From contig CAZQSQ010000010.1 in assembly GCA_964596325.1 (NCBI GenBank), positions 1-29,489 of the forward strand: 29,489 bases of DNA. Direction: 5' to 3'. The DNA comes from JBAZJI01 sp964596325 (GTDB lineage: Bacteria > Patescibacteriota > Minisyncoccia > Minisyncoccales > JAGOPM01). The notes beneath the pieces were generated by a model, which ran no database searches, had not been told where the DNA came from, and saw nothing but the letters and a program-made list of their open reading frames with translations. Position numbers and translations under genes: made by a program. This document shows, piece by piece, positions 6,860 through 14,596 of the stretch. Positions within the stretch are counted from its first letter, which is position 1; each line of letters begins with the position of its first letter.

Positions 6860-8608
6860 ATGTCCTTTTTGCTTGAAGAATTAGTAAAGCAAAATTTAAT
6901 ATCGCAAGACCAAGCCTCCCTCGTGGAGAATGAGTCGGCTTCTTCCTCAAAAAAGGATGAAGAAGTTTTGATTGCTCAAAAATTTATTGACGAGGATAAG
7001 CTCTTTGCGGCTAAAGCCGAAATGTTTGGTTTTAGCATTAAAAAAATCGACCCCAAAAAATTGGAGTTGCAGGTCTTGGAATTATTGCCAGAGGATACGG
7101 CCCGTTACTACCAATTAATCGTTTTGGCTCAGCGCCAAGATGGAATGGTGGAGATAGGTATGGTTTATCCTGAAGATCTTAAGGCCCAGGAGGCTTTGAG
7201 ATTTTTATCCCGCGAAAAGAATTTCCAATATGAGGTTTATTTGATTTCTTTGTCAGATTTCACGGCAGCGCTTGGCAAGTATCAGGCGGCCAAGCAGGAT
7301 GTAAATAAAGCCTTAGGCGCTTTGGAAACGGAGATAAAAGCCGAAACCAAAGCGGCCAAGCGCACCACCCAAGAGGTGGAGCAAATGGCCGAGGAAGCGC
7401 CGGTAGCCAGAGTGGTGGCGGTTATTTTACGTAATGCCGTAGAAGGCAAAGCTTCTGATATTCATATCGAGGGGATAGGGGATCGCGTACGCGTGCGCTT
7501 CCGCCAAGACGGCATTCTGCATTCTTCGCTTTTCTTGCCTAAGGAATCGCATCCGGCTGTGGTGGCTCGCATCAAAATTTTAGCCAATTTGAAAATCGAT
7601 GAGTCGCGCATGCCGCAAGACGGGCGTTTTGCTTTACGTTTCGGGGAGAAAAATATTGATTTTCGTGTCAGCACTTTTCCGACTGCCAATGGGGAGAGTG
7701 TCTGCTTGCGTGTGCTTGACCCTGAGGAGGGCTTAAAGAAATTGGAAGATTTAGGTATTGAAGGCCGTAATTATGATTTGATTGTCGAGGCTATCAATAA
7801 GCCCTACGGGATGATTTTAGTCACGGGTCCTACCGGTTCAGGTAAAACAACTACGCTTTATTCGGTATTGCGCAAGATTATCTCTGAGGAGATTAATATC
7901 ATGACCTTGGAGGATCCTATCGAGTATGTCATCACCGATATCAATCAATCCCAGACCAAACCGGAAATTGGTTACACTTTTGCTTCGGGCTTACGCTCTA
8001 TGATGCGCCATGACCCGGACGTGATAATGGTCGGAGAAATCCGCGACCATGAGACAGCGGATTTGGCCGTGCATTCGGCTTTAACCGGCCACATCGTGCT
8101 TTCCACTTTGCATACCAACGATTCTATTGGAGCTATCCCGCGTTTTGTGAACTTGGGCATTCCTTCATTTTTAATCCCGCCCAGTCTTAATTTAGTCATT
8201 GCTCAACGCTTAGTGCGTCATGTTTGCCCGGATTGCGCCGAGCGCTACGAACCAGATCAGGATGCCAAACAGGTGATTAAAAAAGAGCTTGGGGCATTAT
8301 CAACCAAAACTATCGAAAGCTATAAATTGGATTGCACAATAGAAAAACCCCTTTTATGGAAAGCAAAGGGTTGTGCCAAATGCAATAACACCGGCTATGT
8401 CGGCCGCCGGGGAATTTATGAAATGCTGACCATGACTGACAGTTTGGCGCATCTCATTGCTACCGATTTGTCTGAATCAAAGATTAAAGATGAAGCGCAA
8501 AAACAAGGAATGGTTTCTTTGCGCCAAGACGGTTTGCTTAAGGCGCTCAAAGGCGTGACGACTCTGGAAGAGATAATGACTTCTACAAAAGAATCAATAG
8601 ACGAATAA
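6860..8608 (+). CDS. pilB: Type IV pilus extension ATPase PilB (GspE family)
   Basis: The 582-residue protein has a GspE N-terminal domain (about 1-150) and a secretion ATPase core. Features are ASDIHIEG (about 197), Walker A GPTGSGKT with K329, Walker B IMVGEIRD (about 389-396), and a four-cysteine zinc site C456/C459/C505/C508 as in PilB/GspE. It powers pilin polymerisation from the cytosolic side. The frame is also open from a TTG at 6842 that would overlap the previous stop; ATG 6860 gives the family-typical MSFLLEELVKQ start, so I chose it. No Shine-Dalgarno site is seen. pilT follows two bases after the stop. Confidence 0.95.
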   Translation: MSFLLEELVKQNLISQDQASLVENESASSSKKDEEVLIAQKFIDEDKLFAAKAEMFGFSIKKIDPKKLELQVLELLPEDTARYYQLIVLAQRQDGMVEIGMVYPEDLKAQEALRFLSREKNFQYEVYLISLSDFTAALGKYQAAKQDVNKALGALETEIKAETKAAKRTTQEVEQMAEEAPVARVVAVILRNAVEGKASDIHIEGIGDRVRVRFRQDGILHSSLFLPKESHPAVVARIKILANLKIDESRMPQDGRFALRFGEKNIDFRVSTFPTANGESVCLRVLDPEEGLKKLEDLGIEGRNYDLIVEAINKPYGMILVTGPTGSGKTTTLYSVLRKIISEEINIMTLEDPIEYVITDINQSQTKPEIGYTFASGLRSMMRHDPDVIMVGEIRDHETADLAVHSALTGHIVLSTLHTNDSIGAIPRFVNLGIPSFLIPPSLNLVIAQRLVRHVCPDCAERYEPDQDAKQVIKKELGALSTKTIESYKLDCTIEKPLLWKAKGCAKCNNTGYVGRRGIYEMLTMTDSLAHLIATDLSESKIKDEAQKQGMVSLRQDGLLKALKGVTTLEEIMTSTKESIDE

Positions 8609-8610
8609 TT

Positions 8611-9690
8611 ATGGCTATAGACCCACAAGAAAAATTAAAGGCTTATTTGAATTTAGCGCACGAAAAAACCGCTTCGGACATTCATTTTTGCGTTGATCAT
8701 AGGCCAATATTCCGCATCGGCGGAGAACTATACCGCTTGGAATCGGAAGATGTTTTGACTAATGAGGAAATCAATTCGTTTGCGCAGGCGATGCTGACCC
8801 CCACCCGTTATGATCGGTTTTTACACGAGCGCGACATCGATTTTTCTTATAATTTCGAAAATCAAATCAGGTTCCGCGGTAATTTCTATTTTCAGCTCAA
8901 CCGCATTTCCTGTAGCTTGCGCCTTATTCCTAATAAGATAAAAAGCATTGAGGATTTGAAATTACCACCGATCCTCCATTCTTTCACCAAGCCCAAACAG
9001 GGATTCGTTTTGGTAACCGGGCCGGCCAACCAAGGCAAGAGCACGACTTTAGCCGCGATGGTCGATGAAATTAATCATGAAAGGGAGGAGCATATAATCA
9101 CCATTGAGGATCCTATTGAATATATTTTCAGCGACGACCGCTGCATTATTGACCAGCGCGAAATCGGCCGCGACGCCATTTCTTTTGCAAGGGCCCTGCG
9201 GGCTTCCTTGCGCCAAGACCCAGACGTTATCATGGTGGGGGAAATGCGCGATCTAGAGACCATGAGCATCGCCTTAACGGCCGCCGAAACCGGGCATTTG
9301 GTTTATGCGACCTTACATACCAATTCTGCCGCCCAGACCGTTAATCGGGTAGTGGATTCCTTTCCGGCTGCCCAGCAAAACCAGGTGCGCAGCCAACTCT
9401 CTTCTTCTTTGTTGGGCGTAATTTCCCAAAGGCTAGTGCCAGCCAAAACCGGTGGGCTAATTTCGGCTTGCGAGGTGATGATAAACAGCCCGGCCATTGC
9501 CAATTTGATTCGGGAGAACAAAATTTATGAAATTCCCAGCGTGATTGAAACTTCTTCCAATATCGGGATGATTTCGTTAAACCGCAGCCTTGCCAAGTTA
9601 ATCAAAGAGGGCAAGGTAAGCGTGGAAGATGCGGTAAATTATTCGACCAATCCCAAAGAATTAAGGGATATGGTTAATGCCGGCATATGA
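8611..9690 (+). CDS. pilT: Pilus retraction ATPase PilT
   Basis: The 359-residue protein has the PilT size and layout: ASDIHF near the N-terminus, Walker A GPANQGKST with K143, Asp box EDPIEYIF, Walker B VIMVGEMRDLETMS, and a histidine box with TGHLVYATLHTN. PilT hydrolyses ATP to depolymerise the pilus, which drives twitching and DNA uptake. Two departures from standard PilT are visible. The P-loop has ANQ where TGS is usual, though it still fits the GxxxxGK[ST] rule. The C-terminal AIRNLIRE motif, known to be needed for retraction, reads AIANLIRE. Retraction is therefore likely, but motor properties may differ. It overlaps pilC by four bases (ATGA). Confidence 0.93.
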   Translation: MAIDPQEKLKAYLNLAHEKTASDIHFCVDHRPIFRIGGELYRLESEDVLTNEEINSFAQAMLTPTRYDRFLHERDIDFSYNFENQIRFRGNFYFQLNRISCSLRLIPNKIKSIEDLKLPPILHSFTKPKQGFVLVTGPANQGKSTTLAAMVDEINHEREEHIITIEDPIEYIFSDDRCIIDQREIGRDAISFARALRASLRQDPDVIMVGEMRDLETMSIALTAAETGHLVYATLHTNSAAQTVNRVVDSFPAAQQNQVRSQLSSSLLGVISQRLVPAKTGGLISACEVMINSPAIANLIRENKIYEIPSVIETSSNIGMISLNRSLAKLIKEGKVSVEDAVNYSTNPKELRDMVNAGI

Positions 9691-10901
9691 AATTCAATTA
9701 TCAGGTAAAAACCCCAGAGGGCCAATCATTAGTAGGCACGCTTGAGGCCAGCAACCGCGATGCGGCCTTAGAGTTTTTACAAGCCAAGGGATTCGTGGTT
9801 ATTGCGCTCGACAAAGCGGATACTTCTTTCTGGAGTGCTAAGCTTAATATCGGCTTTGGTGGCATCGGTTTTACCGACATAATGAATTTTACGACCCAGC
9901 TTTCTATTTTATTTAAGTCCAGCGTGCCTCTGGTGGAGGCCCTAAAGACCATCGGAAGAATGTCCACCAAAGATGCTATGCGCGAGGAGATTTTCAAAAT
10001 GGCGGAAAAGGTAGAAGGCGGCGGGCAATTATCAGCGGCCCTAGTTGACCATCCTAAACATTTTAATAATTTTTACGTCAACATGGTCAAAGCCGGAGAA
10101 GCCTCCGGCCGTCTGTCGGAGAATTTGGACTCTTTGGCCGACCATTTGCAGCACGAAAAAGAATTGAGGGATAAGATTACCAGTGCACTGGTTTATCCTA
10201 TTTTTATTCTTTTTGTTTTTGTAGCCGTTTTGATTTTGATGGTCAAATTCATTATCCCCCAATTCAAGCAGGTTATCGGCGGCTTTGGCGGGATGGGGGA
10301 TTTGCCCCTTCTTACTAAAAGTATTTTTGCCGTCGCCGATGTTTTGGACGCTTATGGCTTGATGGTTTTTATAATTTTAGGCGCGGGCGCAGCTCTTGTT
10401 TGGCGCTATTCGTTGACCAAGGAGGGCAAAGATTTTTTCGACAGATTAACCTTGCGCATACCTTTTGTAGGAGATTTGAATAAAAAGATTCAAGTGGCCA
10501 CTTTTGCCGAATCAATGTCAACCTTGATTAAGGCCGGTATTCCTATTTCCCAAGCCCTCGAAATCACTGCGGGTATCATGGAATCAGGGCTTTATAAGGA
10601 ATTAGTTTTGGAGGTTCGGGAAAAGGTGATGAAAGGCACGCCAATGAGCTATGTGCTCAATCAGCATCCGCAAGAAGTCCCGCCGCTTTTAACCCAAATG
10701 GTCTTGGTGGGCGAGCGCACCGGATCATTAGAGGCTACTTTGATAAAAGTAGTGGATTTCTATCGCCGCGATGTTTATAAAGCTACCGACGACGTTGTTT
10801 CTCTTATTCAGCCGGTGCTTTTGCTGGTTTTGGGCGTTTTGGTCGGTTTGATTGTTATCGGTATTTACTATCCGCTGATTAACATAATGAGTAAATTGTG
10901 A
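9687..10901 (+). CDS. pilC: Type IV pilus inner-membrane platform protein PilC (GspF family)
   Basis: The 404-residue protein carries two GspF/T2SSF repeats (about 67-190 and 270-395), each starting with a segment like FTTQLSILFKSSVPLVEAL or FAESMSTLIKAGIPISQAL. Membrane helices are visible at about 167-190, 225-243 and 370-398. The N-terminal region resembles the usual MKFNYQVKTPEGQ start. PilC sits in the cytoplasmic membrane and transmits PilB and PilT motion to pilin. The ATG overlaps the pilT stop (ATGA), which indicates coupling. The gene ends the motor operon; the pilin promoter begins ten bases later. Confidence 0.95.
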   Translation: MKFNYQVKTPEGQSLVGTLEASNRDAALEFLQAKGFVVIALDKADTSFWSAKLNIGFGGIGFTDIMNFTTQLSILFKSSVPLVEALKTIGRMSTKDAMREEIFKMAEKVEGGGQLSAALVDHPKHFNNFYVNMVKAGEASGRLSENLDSLADHLQHEKELRDKITSALVYPIFILFVFVAVLILMVKFIIPQFKQVIGGFGGMGDLPLLTKSIFAVADVLDAYGLMVFIILGAGAALVWRYSLTKEGKDFFDRLTLRIPFVGDLNKKIQVATFAESMSTLIKAGIPISQALEITAGIMESGLYKELVLEVREKVMKGTPMSYVLNQHPQEVPPLLTQMVLVGERTGSLEATLIKVVDFYRRDVYKATDDVVSLIQPVLLLVLGVLVGLIVIGIYYPLINIMSKL

Positions 10902-10910
10902 AAAAGAGTT

Positions 10911-10939
10911 TTGCTCTGTTTGCACAGAGTAGGTATAAT
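10911..10939 (+). promoter_or_regulatory. Major pilin promoter
   Basis: TTGCTC (10911-10916), a 17-base spacer and TATAAT (10934-10939). The predicted start site is near 10946, giving a leader of about 65 bases before ATG 11012. An inverted repeat fills most of the spacer. Downstream, the leader holds an AT-rich inverted repeat TTTATA-N5-TATAAA (10966-10982) and a purine run AAGAAAG (10998-11003) that is at best a weak Shine-Dalgarno site. Confidence 0.65.
10914..10929 (+). repeat. Inverted repeat inside the pilin promoter spacer
   Basis: CTCTGT (10914-10919), loop TTGC, ACAGAG (10924-10929): a perfect six-base inverted repeat that overlaps the end of the -35 box and ends five bases before the -10. 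A repeat here is well placed for a repressor or activator dimer. It could also be a weak 3' hairpin for pilC mRNA, but no T-run follows. Confidence 0.55.
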
Positions 10940-11011
10940 AATTCAAAAGGTCGAGACGCGTATTATTTATACATTTTATAAAGTAAATTAATAAACAAGA
11001 AAGTTTATAAT

Positions 11012-11455
11012 ATGAAGAAAGGTTTTACGCTTATTGAGCTTTTGGTGGTCATTTCCATTATTGTGGTTTTGGCCTCTATCGTGTTAGTCGGTGTCCGCAG
11101 TGCCATTAATAAGGCCAAGGATGCTAGGATTGTTTCTGGCATGTCTCAACTTCAAACGCAGGCGGAGATGTTCCGTCAGGAGCATATGGATTCCTATACC
11201 GGCTTTGGCTGCGCCTCCAATACTTCTACTGTTACTATTTGCACGGATATTACTAGGCAGGGAGGCGTCATTGCGACTTCTACTAACGGGACCGCATTTT
11301 GCGCATATTCGAGTCTTACTTCGCAATATAATGGTACCAATGATTATTATTGCATTGACTCTAATGGTACAAAAGGACAGGTTACCTCATCAGATCCTGC
11401 AACGACAGCCGTTTGCGACGCAACATTATTTGTTTGCTCAAGCAGGGTCCGCTAA
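11012..11455 (+). CDS. pilA: Type IV pilin (major pilin candidate)
   Basis: The 147-residue prepilin has a short leader MKKG followed by FTLIELLVVISIIVV: cleavage after Gly4, Phe at +1, Glu at +5 and a hydrophobic assembly helix. The globular domain contains six cysteines, enough for three disulfides, and many Ser/Thr/Gly residues. It has its own promoter and is followed at once by a strong terminator, so it forms a one-gene unit that can be expressed more strongly than the operons on either side. This is why I take it as the major subunit. The peptidase encoded next door should process it. Confidence 0.92.
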   Translation: MKKGFTLIELLVVISIIVVLASIVLVGVRSAINKAKDARIVSGMSQLQTQAEMFRQEHMDSYTGFGCASNTSTVTICTDITRQGGVIATSTNGTAFCAYSSLTSQYNGTNDYYCIDSNGTKGQVTSSDPATTAVCDATLFVCSSRVR

Positions 11456-11464
11456 TTAGTCTAA

Positions 11465-11510
11465 ATAAACAAAATGCCCTATAATAAGTAGGGCATTTTG
11501 TTTATGTTTA
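11465..11510 (+). terminator. Intrinsic terminator after the pilin gene, overlapping the pilD start
   Basis: A perfect 17-base stem joins 11465-11481 to 11489-11505 around the loop TAATAAG. The G/C core is ATGCCCTA/TAGGGCAT, followed by TTTTGTTTATGTTTA. The right arm runs into ATG 11504 of the prepilin peptidase gene. The T-run is interrupted, so some read-through is possible. Confidence 0.85.
11480..11485 (+). promoter_or_regulatory. Possible -10 box for pilD within the terminator hairpin
   Basis: TATAAT spans the end of the left stem arm and the loop. Initiation 6-7 bases on would start a transcript near 11492, in the right arm, about 12 bases before ATG 11504. The best -35 (TTAGTC at 11456) is poor, so this is tentative. 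Confidence 0.3.
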
Positions 11511-12349
11511 TTGAATTTTTTATTTTTATTTTAGGGCTCATAGTTGGTTCATTTATCAATGTACTGGTTTTGCGCCTTAAGGCCGGGGAGGAAAAGGGTT
11601 GGGAATCCAAAAAAATATGGGACGATATCAGCTTTACACCTTCCCATTGCCCGCAATGCAATCATAATCTTTCTTGGCCGGATCTGTTTCCGGTGCTTAG
11701 TTTTGTTTTTTTGGGCGGGAAGTGCCGTTATTGCAAAAAAAATATTTCCAGGCAGTATCCGCTGGTGGAGCTGGTTTGCGGGATTTTATTTTTGGTCGCC
11801 TATTGGCAGTTTGGATTTGATTGTTGGCTGGTGGCATTTTATGCCATAATTTTTTCTTTGCTTTTGGCGCTTTTCGTTTTTGACTTGAAGTATATGCTGA
11901 TTAGTGAGGAGGTAGCCAGTGTCTGTGGAGTTTTTGTGTTTTTTGCCCATTTCTATGTTTATTATTCTCAGGCTTTAACCCCGATATTGTCTTGGTCGTT
12001 TTGGCAGGGATTTGGACAATATATTTGGCCTTATTTGTTGGGCGCTGCGGTTTTAGCCCTGCCATTTTTTATCCTTTACGTCATCTCCAAGGAAAAATGG
12101 ATGGGTTTTGGCGATGTAGAACTTGGTTTGCTTTTGGGATTTATTATCGGTCTTAAATTCGTGTTAATAAATTTTTTTGTGGCCGTGGTGCTGGGTGCTA
12201 TAATTAGCGTAGCCCTGATCTTAATGGGCAAAAAAACACTCAAAAGCGAAGTGCCTTTTGGGCCGTTTCTGATAATTGGGAATTTGTGTGCCTTATTGTG
12301 GGGCGCTCAAATATTGGAAAAATATTCAAATTATTTTTTTGTATGGTAA
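11504..12349 (+). CDS. pilD: Prepilin peptidase / N-methyltransferase (family A24)
   Basis: The 281-residue membrane protein has the full type IV prepilin peptidase layout. The N-terminal segment LGLIVGSFINVLVLRL is typical. A cytosolic methyltransferase-associated domain has two CxxC pairs (CPQC and CRYC) and YPLVELVCG. The catalytic aspartates are D127 (FDLKYMLI) and D204 in G201-F-G-D204. It cleaves the leader before Phe/Tyr/Met/Val at +1 and methylates the new N-terminus. The frame is open from TTG 11498; ATG 11504 gives the conserved start. It heads an operon with four pseudopilins, ligA and rodA, and overlaps the next gene by seven bases. Confidence 0.93.
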   Translation: MFIEFFIFILGLIVGSFINVLVLRLKAGEEKGWESKKIWDDISFTPSHCPQCNHNLSWPDLFPVLSFVFLGGKCRYCKKNISRQYPLVELVCGILFLVAYWQFGFDCWLVAFYAIIFSLLLALFVFDLKYMLISEEVASVCGVFVFFAHFYVYYSQALTPILSWSFWQGFGQYIWPYLLGAAVLALPFFILYVISKEKWMGFGDVELGLLLGFIIGLKFVLINFFVAVVLGAIISVALILMGKKTLKSEVPFGPFLIIGNLCALLWGAQILEKYSNYFFVW

Positions 12350-13131
12350 AAAGAGGATATTCTTTAGCCGAGACCCTTATAGTTATTGCCTTGATAATGA
12401 TCATGGCCGGTCTTTTTTTGAATTCCGATTTGCCGCGGCGCAAGCTGACCATTCAGCGTGAGGCTTATATTTTATCCCAGAATATCCGGACCATGGAAAA
12501 CAATGCCGGTAATGCCCGGTCTAATACTAATTGCAACGTTCCCAATCCCAATTCTCCCAATCCTGAAGGAGGGCTTTATCCGTTTGACGGCTACGCGATT
12601 ATGTTAGAAATCGAAAAGCCTCAGCAATATTTCTTATATACTAATTGCAATGAATATGGCCGGTACCTTCCTTGTAGTGGTGGCGGTTACGAATCTGATT
12701 TGCGAGTAGGGGATTGTATTCAGCTTAACAGTACAGATAGAGAAGGGTCTTTTTTATTCAATGCTGCCGACATATCAAAATGCATCGATAAACCGACCTG
12801 TGATTATTATAACGATAATCGTGGCGGTGATGGCTATATAAATGAGCTGATGCAAAAACGTATTTTCCCGACATCAATCAAATTAAACAAACTCGAAGCT
12901 TATATTCGGGATAATGACGGTCAATGGAAGTGGGAATCGAATTGCGATCAGCTGATCATCGATTTTAAGCCGACGAATCCCGAGACGTTTATTATTTGTC
13001 GGACAAAAGACAATTCTTCATATTATTATGTGGCAAGAGAAGCAAAAATCAGTATCACTGATGGAGAAAACACTCGATTAGTACAAATTAATAAAGCGGG
13101 GTTAGTAGCCGTGAAATCCGACACTCAATAA
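12343..13131 (+). CDS. GspH-like minor pseudopilin
   Basis: The 262-residue protein starts MVKRG, then YSLAETLIVIALIMIMAG: cleavage after Gly5, Tyr +1, Glu +5. The preceding in-frame ATG at 12286 would place the signal too far inside and overlap pilD, so 12343 is preferred. The extracellular part has eight cysteines and several Asn/Pro/Gly-rich loops. It is the first of four pseudopilins whose order matches GspH-I-J-K, the tip complex of type II secretion systems and type IV pili. Exact subunit identity is inferred from order. Confidence 0.82.
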   Translation: MVKRGYSLAETLIVIALIMIMAGLFLNSDLPRRKLTIQREAYILSQNIRTMENNAGNARSNTNCNVPNPNSPNPEGGLYPFDGYAIMLEIEKPQQYFLYTNCNEYGRYLPCSGGGYESDLRVGDCIQLNSTDREGSFLFNAADISKCIDKPTCDYYNDNRGGDGYINELMQKRIFPTSIKLNKLEAYIRDNDGQWKWESNCDQLIIDFKPTNPETFIICRTKDNSSYYYVAREAKISITDGENTRLVQINKAGLVAVKSDTQ

Positions 13132-13133
13132 TT

Positions 13134-13928
13134 ATGAAAAGAAGATTTTCTAAAGGATTTTCTTTAACCGAGGTAGCTATTGCTATTTTTATCATGGTAA
13201 TGGGTGTGGTTTGGGTGTATTCGGCCATTAATGACATGATTAGGGTTTCCAATAATGCTGTTAGCAGGCTAGAGGCGGGTTTTTTAGCCACTGAAGGAAT
13301 GGAATTCATCAAAAACAAGCGGGACGCAAATTTTATTGATTATTTGAATAATAAAGAGACGGGAGATTGTGTTAATCCAGACACCAATAAGGGAAGATGT
13401 TGGTGGGGATATGGGTTTTTAGATCCGGCATTAAGTAATTCAACTTTTTATTCGAATTTAGATGTAAAAAATGGATCTATCCCCGGAAATAGTTTTTTTG
13501 TTCCAGCAACAAATTTGCCCTCCGGATGTACTCCCGAATCATTATTAAGTGACGTGAGTTTTCGGGGCTGTGCCGAACAAATATATGCCGAAGATCAAAA
13601 TTTTCCAAGATTAAAAATCGATGAGGCTGGCGTATATAATTATGCAAACGGGACGACCACGATTTATAAAAGAATTGTAGTTGTTTCCCCGATGGTAAAT
13701 TTTTTTGGAGATGATTTTACAGCAAAATATACTTTCAAATCGGGTGATTTAGAGGGTTCTCCGACCTGTGGTGTAAATTCAGCCGCCGCGGCGGGCGGGG
13801 CAGGAAATATCCAAGCAAAAACCCAAGATCGTTTACGCATGGACTCAATTGTGATCTGGAATAATGCTGGCAAGGTAGAATTCATTCATTTAGTAACTTA
13901 TTTATTTAATTGGCATGGCTTATTATAA
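13134..13928 (+). CDS. GspI/PilV-like minor pseudopilin
   Basis: The 264-residue protein has the leader MKRRFSKG, then FSLTEVAIAIFIMVMG with Glu +5. The SLTEV form and the following helix resemble GspI/PilV. It is long for GspI (usually near 120 residues); the extra length is an extracellular domain with five cysteines and a Gly/Ala-rich loop (SAAAAGGAGN, about 221-230). It starts two bases after the previous stop and overlaps the next gene by 14 bases. It probably belongs to the pilus tip. Confidence 0.82.
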   Translation: MKRRFSKGFSLTEVAIAIFIMVMGVVWVYSAINDMIRVSNNAVSRLEAGFLATEGMEFIKNKRDANFIDYLNNKETGDCVNPDTNKGRCWWGYGFLDPALSNSTFYSNLDVKNGSIPGNSFFVPATNLPSGCTPESLLSDVSFRGCAEQIYAEDQNFPRLKIDEAGVYNYANGTTTIYKRIVVVSPMVNFFGDDFTAKYTFKSGDLEGSPTCGVNSAAAAGGAGNIQAKTQDRLRMDSIVIWNNAGKVEFIHLVTYLFNWHGLL

Positions 13929-14595
13929 TTTGAAAAATAATTCAAAATTTAAGTTGTCAAAGGCCATGAGCATGATTGAGATTTTGGTAGTTATCGGTTT
14001 GACTTCCATGCTTTTAATTGGGGCTATGAGTATGCTATCCTCGGCCATTCGGGTTCAGAGCGAAACTTTGGCGCGCCAATCTATGATCGATCAAGCCAGC
14101 TATGTTTTGGATATCATGACCAAAGAATTGCGCATGGCGCGTAAGGACTATGACAATGATTGTGGGATAATTATGCCAAATCAAGACCCGGCCGATCCGA
14201 TGGCGGCGACTTCCGCAATATACATGATACCAGAGGATAAAAGCGGCATTAGGTTTTATTCCCAGCAAGAAGGCACGTGTTTGGAGTTTAGATATGATGC
14301 GCCATCAAGTACAATTTTAATGGGAGCTTTTCAAACTTCTTCCGTGCCCGGCGGCCCTTTGGGAAACTCTTTATATAATCCATATAATGACAACGCAGTT
14401 AATGATTATTTGCGTTTGATTTCCGATGATATTAAAGTGGAAAAGTTTTCTCTGGACGTTTACGGACAAACAAAGAATCAGCAGCCCATGGTTACCATCT
14501 CCATGATTTTGAAACATAAAATTAAGACCCAGTTAGCTCCGGTTCATATTCAAACGACTATCTCTTCCCGGAACCTTAACTGGAGTGCCAAATAA
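13915..14595 (+). CDS. GspJ/PilW-like minor pseudopilin with Ala before the cleavage site
   Basis: The 226-residue protein has a longer leader ending KLSKA, then MSMIEILVVIGLTSMLLIG. Glu is at +5, but the residue before the predicted cleavage is Ala18 instead of the almost invariant Gly. The downstream pattern (ASYVLDIMTKELRMA) is typical of PilW/GspJ. Two cysteines are present. The start overlaps the previous gene by 14 bases; an internal ATG at 13966 would remove the leader and is unlikely. Processing efficiency may be reduced. Confidence 0.8.
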   Translation: MAYYNLKNNSKFKLSKAMSMIEILVVIGLTSMLLIGAMSMLSSAIRVQSETLARQSMIDQASYVLDIMTKELRMARKDYDNDCGIIMPNQDPADPMAATSAIYMIPEDKSGIRFYSQQEGTCLEFRYDAPSSTILMGAFQTSSVPGGPLGNSLYNPYNDNAVNDYLRLISDDIKVEKFSLDVYGQTKNQQPMVTISMILKHKIKTQLAPVHIQTTISSRNLNWSAK

Positions 14596-14596
14596 T

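Noticed and set aside
9022..9042. Broken ATPase site in PilT
   Set aside because: GPANQGKS still fits the P-loop rule, and the Walker B, Asp and His boxes are intact, so the enzyme is probably active.
10914..10929. CTCTGT/ACAGAG hairpin as the pilC terminator
   Set aside because: The stem is only six bases and the bases after it (TAGGTATAAT) are not a T-run; an operator in the promoter spacer fits better.
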